From contig JAUVHU010000024.1 of the NCBI GenBank assembly GCA_030593145.1, positions 1 to 32,682 on the forward strand: a DNA stretch of 32,682 bases. The letters are read 5' to 3'. Position 1 is the first letter of the stretch. Every line of letters begins with the position of its first letter. The notes under the pieces are model-generated. The model was given only the letters and a program-made list of their open reading frames with translations, made no database searches and had not been told where the DNA came from. The position numbers and the translations under genes were made by a program. This DNA is from Desulfobacteraceae bacterium. Its GTDB lineage: Bacteria > Desulfobacterota > Desulfobacteria > Desulfobacterales > ETH-SRB1. Positions 23,782 to 30,602 of the stretch are shown piece after piece.

Positions 23782-24450
23782 TTATGTAGCCCCAACTTCC
23801 CGCAAATCTTTTCTTACCACCTTGTCCGGATGAACGGGCCAGTCCTTCACCTGCGGCTTCTGTTTCAGATAATGCAACATATTTAAACGCTTGAGGGCAT
23901 GGTATATCTCCTGCCAGACACAGGGTTGATCTTTGGAAACTTCACATATACCTCCAGTGGCGCCTCCGCATGGTCCGTTCAGAAGGCCTTTTGCGCAACG
24001 GGTCACAGGGCAAATGCCTGCCGTTCTTTCTAAGATGCAGTCTCCGCAGGCCATACACATCTCCATCCACTCGCCGCGTTTTGTTGCTCTGCCAATGAAC
24101 TTGGTATTTACAGCGGGCAAGATGCGTCTGTCGGGAAACATCTTTGCCATGGTTTGAACACCTGCTCCACAGGATAGAGAAAGCACGGTATTACAAGCAG
24201 CCACTTTGTCCTTTACATGATCAAGAAATTCAAGCTCACACTGTCTAGCTACAGTGTCATCCAAGACCTCAGTTTGATCTTGTGACATTTTTTTTGACAT
24301 TCGAATGGAAGAGGCAATCTCTGCTACCTGCCGCTGTCCTCCAGCGAAACACATAGCCGAACAGGTTTCACAACCCAAGACCAGAAGCCGACCACAACCT
24401 TTGGTCATCTGTTCTATCTCTTCAAAGCTCTTCGGCTCGACAATAATCAT
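23782..24450 (-). CDS. metV: MetV, Fe-S / zinc partner of methylenetetrahydrofolate reductase, copy 1
   Basis: MetV (MTHFR C-terminal-like domain, PF12225) forms a complex with MetF and carries Fe-S clusters. The 222-residue protein has C27, C30 and C34 (GCETCSAMC), C71, C86, C94 (SCGAGVQ), C132, C135, C138 (CMACGDC), C147, C152, C161 (NGPCGG), C169 and C177. The start at 24450 gives MIIVEPKSFEEIEQMTKG, the family N-terminus, with AAGGAG upstream; a longer frame adds ten unrelated residues. It lies between the oxidoreductase copy 1 and metF1. It is probably the electron relay from the flavin/Fe-S protein to MetF. Confidence 0.92.
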   Translation of the reverse strand: MIIVEPKSFEEIEQMTKGCGRLLVLGCETCSAMCFAGGQRQVAEIASSIRMSKKMSQDQTEVLDDTVARQCELEFLDHVKDKVAACNTVLSLSCGAGVQTMAKMFPDRRILPAVNTKFIGRATKRGEWMEMCMACGDCILERTAGICPVTRCAKGLLNGPCGGATGGICEVSKDQPCVWQEIYHALKRLNMLHYLKQKPQVKDWPVHPDKVVRKDLREVGAT

Positions 24451-24504
24451 TGCCCTTTCTCCTTCTTTTGAACCTGGCATGTCGGCACTGTCTGCGCAGC
24501 AGCG

Positions 24505-26574
24505 TTATCTGAGCGGATTTGGCCCCAGGTCGGCAATAGTGTGCATGAATTCTGTCAGATGCTCCTCATCAACAAGTCCTCTCTCCGGCATGTCAAAGAT
24601 CTGAAGACGTCTGCCGTCAAGTCCCAACACATCAAGAACAGCCTTTGCTTGAGCCATTCGCTGTGTCACACCGCTGCTTGCGGCAGCAAAAGGCTCTCTG
24701 GCCGACGGGCACCCTGCAAGAAGAACAGCGTCAGCCCCGGCCTCAAAAGCATTCAGCACATCAGATGTGTCAACCCTTCTCAGGCCAAAAACCATGATCG
24801 GAGCGATACCAGGGTATTGCTTTTTCAGGCTGCTCACGTCGTCGGGCCCAAAGCTCCCCTGGTAATCAAAGAAACCCACTACTGCTGTGTCCTCAGACAT
24901 ACTCACAGCTTTTTTAATCTGTTGGCCGAGTTCACCGCGAGGATGAAGCCCTATGTCTATGGCCTGAACCGGGCACTCAAGGGCGCAGATGCCACAAGCC
25001 TGACAGAGGAACCTGTCGATATTGATCTCGCCCATCTTAGTGGTTGCGGGTGCTCCTACTGGGCAAACTTGCACACAGTTGAGGCAGGAAATGCATCTCT
25101 CGGTGCTCACACTTGCTCCTATACCACAGTGCAGGCACCTGAGGGCTTCCTGGACCGCAAGGTCCTCTGAAAAAACCGATTTCACCTCGTCAAAACCCTT
25201 GAGACGTTCGTCAATTGGAAGACTGATGTTATGGCATCTCGCAAATTTTTGTGTCTTCTCGACAACACCCGAAGGCAGTTTTTTCGTTTCAACCACTTCA
25301 GTACGTGAAGCAGTTGGCGGCGATTCTTCTCTCAAATAACAATCTATAGAAATAGCGACTTTTTTGCCTGCCGCAATTGCTTCGATAGCCGTGGCAGACC
25401 CGGTGACCGCATCGCCTCCGGCAAAGACCCCTGCAAGGGTAGTAGCCAAAGTGTTGGGGACATTAAGATGGATACGGTTTCCTCTTTCAGTAAGCTCAAG
25501 CTCATCGGCCAGCAAAGATGAATCGGGTACCTGGCCGATTGCAGCGATTACCATATCCACATCAATGGCAAATTCAGATCCCGGTACATGTTTTGGACTT
25601 CTACGGCCACTGGCATCCGGCTCGCCCAACTCGTTCTTGATGCATTTCAAGGCCGAAACCTTCCCATCTTGTCCAATGATTTCAAGCGGTGAAGTCAAAT
25701 AGAATAGCTGAATACCCTCGTGGGCGGCCTCTTCAATCTCTTCTTCTTCTGCCGGCATTTCTTTCCTGGATCTTCGATACACAATGTACACAGCATCGGC
25801 ACATAGGCGAAGTGTAGCGCGCGCTGAGTCAATTGCAGTGTTGCCCCCACCAATTACAGCCACTTTCTTTCCAATCTCAGGATTTTCTCCCTGGTTGACT
25901 TGCCGCAAGAAGGAAACTGCTGAAACCACTCCTTCTATCTCATCTTCACCGGCAATGCCGAGTTTACGGTCCTCATGTGCACCGATAGCTACAAACACAG
26001 CCTTGTATCCGTGCTCAAACAGATTGCTGAGCTTAATGTCTTCTCCGATTAGAACCCCTGTTTTGACCTCAACGCCGAGGTCAAGAATCGTCTGAATCTG
26101 TTCGTCCAGTACATCCTTAGGAAGGCGATATGCAGGAATTCCAGTTCTCAACATGCCTCCGAGTACCGGCAAGGCCTCAAAAATCGTCACATGGTGGCCA
26201 AGTAAAGCCAAATCATGAGCAGCCGCAAGGCCCGCAGGCCCAGAACCAACTACTGCGACCTTGTAGCCGGTTGACTTGCCGGGCAAGGCCACCTTATAAT
26301 GGTCTGCCCATGGGCCGTCAGCGGCAAAGCGTTTTAAAGCCGCTATAGAAATCGGTTCTTCAATTTGTCCGCGCTTGCAGGCTATTTCGCAAGGATGCAT
26401 ACATATACGACCACAAACCCGCGGCAAAGGATTTAGTTTTCTTATAGAAGCAAATGCCTCTTCAAATCTTCTTTCAGCAATGAACTGAACGTATTCCCGC
26501 GCGTCGGTCAGAATAGGACAGGCCATCTGACAAGGGGGGAAGTCTTGATACTCTATATGAGTCGTATTATCCAT
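24505..26574 (-). CDS. FAD/NAD(P)/Fe-S oxidoreductase with C-terminal MvhD-like domain, copy 1
   Basis: The 689-residue protein is built like glutamate synthase small subunit plus ferredoxin plus a hydrogenase delta-subunit-like domain. It has: N-terminal cysteines C15, C19, C54, C58, C62, C66; FAD loop VVGSGPAGLAAAHD near 108-121; NAD(P) loop VIGGGNTAIDSA near 240-251 followed by VYRRSRKEMPA, whose arginines fit NADPH; C480/C483; two 4Fe-4S clusters (C494-C504 and C524-C534); and an MvhD-like domain at about 563-680 with only one cysteine, C622. It is inferred to feed electrons from NAD(P)H or ferredoxin to MetV1-MetF1, possibly by bifurcation as proposed for MetFV-HdrA-type complexes. The product names 'FAD-dependent oxidoreductase' or 'HdrA-like' would both be used. 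No strong ribosome site. Confidence 0.88.
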   Translation of the reverse strand: MDNTTHIEYQDFPPCQMACPILTDAREYVQFIAERRFEEAFASIRKLNPLPRVCGRICMHPCEIACKRGQIEEPISIAALKRFAADGPWADHYKVALPGKSTGYKVAVVGSGPAGLAAAHDLALLGHHVTIFEALPVLGGMLRTGIPAYRLPKDVLDEQIQTILDLGVEVKTGVLIGEDIKLSNLFEHGYKAVFVAIGAHEDRKLGIAGEDEIEGVVSAVSFLRQVNQGENPEIGKKVAVIGGGNTAIDSARATLRLCADAVYIVYRRSRKEMPAEEEEIEEAAHEGIQLFYLTSPLEIIGQDGKVSALKCIKNELGEPDASGRRSPKHVPGSEFAIDVDMVIAAIGQVPDSSLLADELELTERGNRIHLNVPNTLATTLAGVFAGGDAVTGSATAIEAIAAGKKVAISIDCYLREESPPTASRTEVVETKKLPSGVVEKTQKFARCHNISLPIDERLKGFDEVKSVFSEDLAVQEALRCLHCGIGASVSTERCISCLNCVQVCPVGAPATTKMGEINIDRFLCQACGICALECPVQAIDIGLHPRGELGQQIKKAVSMSEDTAVVGFFDYQGSFGPDDVSSLKKQYPGIAPIMVFGLRRVDTSDVLNAFEAGADAVLLAGCPSAREPFAAASSGVTQRMAQAKAVLDVLGLDGRRLQIFDMPERGLVDEEHLTEFMHTIADLGPNPLR

Positions 26575-26651
26575 TTAACGATTAATTACTTTCTTATGCT
26601 ATACAGAACCTTTTTCACCTCTTAACCAGCAGATGTTATCGCAATATTAGT

Positions 26652-28136
26652 CTATTTTTCCAGTGGAAGAGATACTATAAACATAGTGCCTTTCCCGGCT
26701 TTGCTCTCTACATAGATAGTGCCTCGATGGGCATCCACAATACGTTTCACAATATAAAGACCAAGCCCTGATCCGCCTATGCTCTTTGTTTGTTCGGTTT
26801 TAATGCGATAAAATCTATCGAAAACATGGTCTAAATCTTCTTTTTCAATACCTATTCCATTATCAACTACTTTTATACGAATATCCTTACCAGACTTTTT
26901 CAATTCAACCTGCACCCGACCCCCGGTTGACGTGTATTTAATAGCATTGCTGATGAGGTTAACAAAAACAGCTTCCATTCCGGTTCTGTCACCACTGAAC
27001 AGGGGGAGGTTCTCAACAATCTTTACATCAAAGTTGATATTCTTATCTTTAGAAGATAAAGTCATTATGTCGATGCTTCTATGCAAAATCTCTCCTAAAT
27101 CTAACGGCTCTATCTCTACAACAGCCTTACCTTCTTCAATACGGCGCAGGTCTAAAAGATCATTCACAAGGGCAATCATTCGTTTTGTCCTTTGCTTAGC
27201 CTTGCCCAGAAGATCTTTCTGTTTTGTGGTAATATCGCCGGCAAGGCCATCTAAAACCACTGATAGTTGCATCAACAAAGCACTCAAGGGAGCCTTCAGC
27301 TCATGGGAAACCATAGAAACAAGATCGCCTTTCAATTGATCCATAGTTTTTTTCTGAGAAACATCTTGAAGCATAGATACAGAGCCAATAGTTTTGCCGT
27401 CATCACTTTCTATTGAATTTATAAGGACACGCATCGTCAAGCCCTCAATCTCTATCGAGCCGACTTTCTGATGCACGGAAGAATGTCCGGAACGGCTCAA
27501 ATTCATAGACTCTGTTATAAATGATACAAGATCTGCGTTTTTTAAAGTTTTCTCGATAGGAAGGCCGAGCGCTGCATCACCTTGCAGGCCAAATAGATCA
27601 GCCACCTTGGAATTATAAAAAACAATGCGCTCATGATGATCGGTAACAATTAAACCTTCCGGAATGGTATTCATTATAGTGCGCATTGTATCTTCATCAT
27701 AGCTGTCCTTCTTCAGAATCGACAGCCTCTGCTTCTTTAGTATCTCAAGCTGACGGGCAAGTGTAAATCGTTCCACCGCTCTGTCTATCTTGGTCCAGAA
27801 CCGCTCAGTTGTGAATGTTTTCCGGATACAGTCATATGCTCCCGCATGAATTGCCGCTATCGCTTCTTCACCGCAGTCAGTAGATATAGCCATGACTAGT
27901 ATTTTGCTCTTAGTTTTCTTGAGAACCTCTATGACCGACATAGCGCCCAGACCGGGAAGTTCCAGGGAAAGGAGCATTATATCAACATCTCTATGATATT
28001 TCTCCAGAATCTGAAGAGCTTCTTTACTGCTTTCCGCTGTAGAAACCTGGAACCCTCTGCTTAACAAAAGGCTGTTGCACTTATTCAAAATAGCTACATC
28101 ATTGTCAACCACCAGCATGTTTGGCTTGGTCAACAT
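26652..28136 (-). CDS. Soluble histidine kinase with pseudo-receiver and PAS domains
   Basis: This 494-residue protein has no membrane segments. Residues 1-120 form a receiver-like domain with the acidic pair D11/D13 but Ser57 where the phospho-acceptor Asp is expected (LLSLELPG), so it probably cannot be phosphorylated there. A PAS domain follows (about 150-260, TIPEGLIVTDHHERIVFYN), then a HisKA domain with H278 in SMVSHELKAPLSALL, and a HATPase domain with the N box near 393-397, DNGIGI at 425-430 and GGSGLGLYIV near 454-463. Its ATG is 8 bases after the stop of the upstream receiver gene and its AGGAGAGGAG ribosome site lies inside that gene's end, so they are translationally coupled. The signal sensed is unknown; a cytoplasmic redox or metabolite cue is plausible. 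Confidence 0.92.
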   Translation of the reverse strand: MLTKPNMLVVDNDVAILNKCNSLLLSRGFQVSTAESSKEALQILEKYHRDVDIMLLSLELPGLGAMSVIEVLKKTKSKILVMAISTDCGEEAIAAIHAGAYDCIRKTFTTERFWTKIDRAVERFTLARQLEILKKQRLSILKKDSYDEDTMRTIMNTIPEGLIVTDHHERIVFYNSKVADLFGLQGDAALGLPIEKTLKNADLVSFITESMNLSRSGHSSVHQKVGSIEIEGLTMRVLINSIESDDGKTIGSVSMLQDVSQKKTMDQLKGDLVSMVSHELKAPLSALLMQLSVVLDGLAGDITTKQKDLLGKAKQRTKRMIALVNDLLDLRRIEEGKAVVEIEPLDLGEILHRSIDIMTLSSKDKNINFDVKIVENLPLFSGDRTGMEAVFVNLISNAIKYTSTGGRVQVELKKSGKDIRIKVVDNGIGIEKEDLDHVFDRFYRIKTEQTKSIGGSGLGLYIVKRIVDAHRGTIYVESKAGKGTMFIVSLPLEK

Positions 28137-28144
28137 ATGGTTTT

Positions 28145-28537
28145 CTACTCCTCTCCTTTAAGCAATGCCTCAATTGCCTCTACCAGATCCTCTGGTTCAA
28201 CCGGCTTGGCGATATAATCGTCAGCTTCCGTCATAAGCCCCATTTCTTTTGTAAAGGATGTTTTGAACATCTCTTGATTCACAGCTGTTAAAAGTATGAC
28301 CGGGATACTGCTTAAGCCAGGATCTGCCTTCATAATGACACATACATCATAACCATTCATCTCTGGCATCATAACGTCCAAAATAACAAGATCGGGCTCT
28401 TCGGATCGAATCTTTTCAAGCCCTTCCTTGCCATCATGGGCAAGGTTCACCTTGTAAGCCTTGCTTTCCAGAATAAGCTTTGTTGCCTCGCAAAAGTCGA
28501 GATCATCATCAACTATTAGTATTTTTTGCCCCGCCAT
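28145..28537 (-). CDS. Stand-alone response regulator receiver protein
   Basis: The 130-residue protein is a single receiver domain with no output domain. The active site is intact: acidic D10-D12, phospho-acceptor D54 (VILDVMMP), T84 and K111 (IAKP). Such CheY/Spo0F-like proteins pass phosphate in a relay or act by protein binding. AAAGGTG precedes the ATG. It sits between another receiver gene (11 bases upstream) and the histidine kinase (8 bases downstream), so it is most likely phosphorylated by that kinase. Confidence 0.92.
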   Translation of the reverse strand: MAGQKILIVDDDLDFCEATKLILESKAYKVNLAHDGKEGLEKIRSEEPDLVILDVMMPEMNGYDVCVIMKADPGLSSIPVILLTAVNQEMFKTSFTKEMGLMTEADDYIAKPVEPEDLVEAIEALLKGEE

Positions 28538-28548
28538 GCCCGCACCTT

Positions 28549-28956
28549 TTATTCCTTTTCTATCTTTTTCAATATCTTTGCGACTCTTTCCTGCAATACT
28601 TTGCTTTCAATAGGTTTTTCCACATAATCATCCACATCAAGTCTTACTCCGGTCTCCAGTTCATAACGACGCTGGCTGGCATCTTCTCGAACAGATGTGA
28701 GAATGATGATCGGCATCTTCGCATACTTTGCGCGTCTTGGATCTTTAAGTTCTTTGCAAACGGCAAATCCGTCCATCTTTGGCATAAGGAGGTCAAGTAT
28801 AAGTAAATCCGGACATTCGGCCTTTAATTTGGCCAAACACTCCTCGCCATCAGCAGCGGTCACAACTGTGTGACCTGCAGCTTCGAGAATAATTTGTAAG
28901 GTTTCTCTCATATCCGGGTCATCATCTACCACCATAATTTTGGCGCCTGATCCCAT
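28549..28956 (-). CDS. Stand-alone response regulator receiver protein
   Basis: The 135-residue receiver domain has D11-D13, phospho-acceptor D55 (LILDLLMPK), T87 and K114 (VEKP), all intact, and no output domain. A strong GGAGGTG ribosome site precedes its ATG. It is the first gene of the three-gene signalling cassette inserted between the metF2 and oxidoreductase copy 1 genes. It is similar to but clearly different from the receiver encoded just downstream. Confidence 0.92.
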   Translation of the reverse strand: MGSGAKIMVVDDDPDMRETLQIILEAAGHTVVTAADGEECLAKLKAECPDLLILDLLMPKMDGFAVCKELKDPRRAKYAKMPIIILTSVREDASQRRYELETGVRLDVDDYVEKPIESKVLQERVAKILKKIEKE

Positions 28957-28972
28957 TTTACACCTCCATCTC

Positions 28973-28993
28973 GAGTTACGGGTTGCGGGTATA
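28973..28993. repeat. Short heptad array between metF2 and the receiver gene
   Basis: Three degenerate units in register (GAGTTAC, GGGTTGC, GGGTATA) lie in the 50-base gap after metF2, directly upstream of the receiver gene's ribosome site. Confidence 0.35.
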
Positions 28994-29006
28994 GAGAATT
29001 TCCATG

Positions 29007-29924
29007 CTAAACTATTGGCCTTGGCATAAGTCCTGCCTTATCCACAATGCTTGGAACAATATCTTCCCAGGCAACAGCCATGATATGGACACCGTGAACC
29101 CCATCGATTTCTTTGATTTGCTCGATAATCTCCAGACATGTGTTCACGCCTTCTTCCTTGGCATCTTTTGCATCCGCCATTCGGTCAACCAATTCCTTGG
29201 GCACACTTAATCCTGACACGTTATTTTTCATGTACCGGGCCATACCTACAGACTTTACCGGTATTACTCCCGCCAGGATATGGACCTTTTTATCTAAGCC
29301 GCGGTCTCTAACCATCTCCATCCACCTGGCAAATTTGGGAACATCAAAGATAGCCTGAGTTTGAATAAAGTCTGCGCCCGCCTTTACCTTCTTGGCGAGC
29401 CGAACTGCGCGAAATTCAAAAGGATCGGCAAAAGGGTTGGCAGCCGCTCCAATGAAAAGTGGTATTTCTCCCGAAATATCTTCTCCGGACAAGAATTTCT
29501 TTTCATCGCGCATAAGCTTTAAGGTCTGAATAAGTTGTATCGAATCAATGTCATAGACACCTTTGGCTCCGGGATGGTTGCCAAACTTTTGATGATCACC
29601 GGAAAGGCACAAAACATTCCGTATGCCCAGCGCAACAGCTCCTAAGATATCGCTCTGAATGGCAAGGCGGTTTCGGTCCCGTACCACCATCTGCATCACC
29701 GGTTCCACGCCCATCTGTTGCAAAAGGACGCACCCGCTCAAGCTTGACATTCGCACGATGGCTGTCTGGTTATCCGTTACATTCAAGGCATCGCAATGGA
29801 ATTTTAAGAGATCCCCTTTTCTCTGAATTGCTTTTGCTGACACACCCTTTGGAGGACCACATTCTGCGGTTACAGCAAACTGGCCGCTCGCCAATATCTT
29901 TTCTAAGTTACTGCCCGATTTCAT
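29007..29924 (-). CDS. metF: Methylenetetrahydrofolate reductase catalytic subunit, copy 2
   Basis: The 305-residue TIM barrel is a diverged paralogue of the MetF at 22873-23748. It keeps E21 in TAECGPPKG, VRDRNRLAIQSDIL near 81-94, LSGDH with D110, DFIQTQAIFD, and GVIPVKSVGMARYMKNNVSG. The ATG at 29924 overlaps the stop of metV2 by 4 bases (ATGA), which fixes the start and indicates translational coupling; a longer frame would run into metV2. The differences from copy 1 are spread along the whole protein, so this is an old paralogue rather than a recent duplication. It could work in the opposite direction, with a different donor, or under different conditions. Confidence 0.94.
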   Translation of the reverse strand: MKSGSNLEKILASGQFAVTAECGPPKGVSAKAIQRKGDLLKFHCDALNVTDNQTAIVRMSSLSGCVLLQQMGVEPVMQMVVRDRNRLAIQSDILGAVALGIRNVLCLSGDHQKFGNHPGAKGVYDIDSIQLIQTLKLMRDEKKFLSGEDISGEIPLFIGAAANPFADPFEFRAVRLAKKVKAGADFIQTQAIFDVPKFARWMEMVRDRGLDKKVHILAGVIPVKSVGMARYMKNNVSGLSVPKELVDRMADAKDAKEEGVNTCLEIIEQIKEIDGVHGVHIMAVAWEDIVPSIVDKAGLMPRPIV

Positions 29925-30589
29925 AGTTTCAGATCCTCTCGGACGATTTTTCTGGTGCCGCCGTGGAAGCTGCTCGACCAATCCTTTATGGGAAAGATCT
30001 CCTCCAGCTTCTCCAATTGATTCAACCCTTTCAAACGATCATATATCAATTGCCACACACAGTCCACATTCGGGTTTATTTCGCATTTTCCATTCTGTGA
30101 GCCCCCACACGGCCCATTGAACAGGCGCTTTGAACACCGCGCAATCGGACACAAGCCACCGGTTTTATCAAGAATACAGCTTCCGCATCCTGCACAACTC
30201 TCCGACCAGACTCCGAATTCCTCAGTTACTCCCAAAAACATGGTATTACAGCCCGGCAAAATTATCTTATCCGGAAATCGTTCGGCAAGCATTTGAACTC
30301 CAGCCCCACACGCCAGAGAAAGCACCGCGTCGCAGTCAGCCACTATGTCCATCAATAGATCAACAAATTCGGGTTCACATTGACGGGCAACGGCATCCTC
30401 CAAAATCTCGCCTTCCTGCGCTGCTGTTTTTCTCGCTATGCGCAATGCAACAGCGAGTTCACTTACCTGCCGCTGTCCTCCCGCAAAAGACATGGCAGAA
30501 CAGGTTTCACATCCCAGTACCAAAAGGCGGTTATATCCTTTGGTCATCTGCTCAATTTCTTCAAATTTCTTTTGTTCGGTTGTAATCAT
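29921..30589 (-). CDS. metV: MetV, Fe-S / zinc partner of methylenetetrahydrofolate reductase, copy 2
   Basis: The 222-residue paralogue of MetV1 has the same length and nearly all the same cysteines: C27, C30, C71, C86, C94, C132, C135, C138, C147, C152, C161, C169, C177. C34 of copy 1 is Ser here, and C114 is additional. The start at 30589 (MITTEQKKFEEIEQMTKG) lies 13 bases after the oxidoreductase copy 2 stop, with AAGGAAGAG upstream. It overlaps metF2 by 4 bases. It is expected to connect the copy 2 oxidoreductase with MetF2. Confidence 0.92.
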   Translation of the reverse strand: MITTEQKKFEEIEQMTKGYNRLLVLGCETCSAMSFAGGQRQVSELAVALRIARKTAAQEGEILEDAVARQCEPEFVDLLMDIVADCDAVLSLACGAGVQMLAERFPDKIILPGCNTMFLGVTEEFGVWSESCAGCGSCILDKTGGLCPIARCSKRLFNGPCGGSQNGKCEINPNVDCVWQLIYDRLKGLNQLEKLEEIFPIKDWSSSFHGGTRKIVREDLKL

Positions 30590-30602
30590 ATACTCTCTTC
30601 CT

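Noticed and set aside
24541-25170. Long + strand open frames across the oxidoreductase genes (also 30957-31595 and 30380-30904)
   Set aside because: They are antisense shadows of well-supported Fe-S flavoprotein genes, rich in Cys, Ser and Arg without recognisable motifs.
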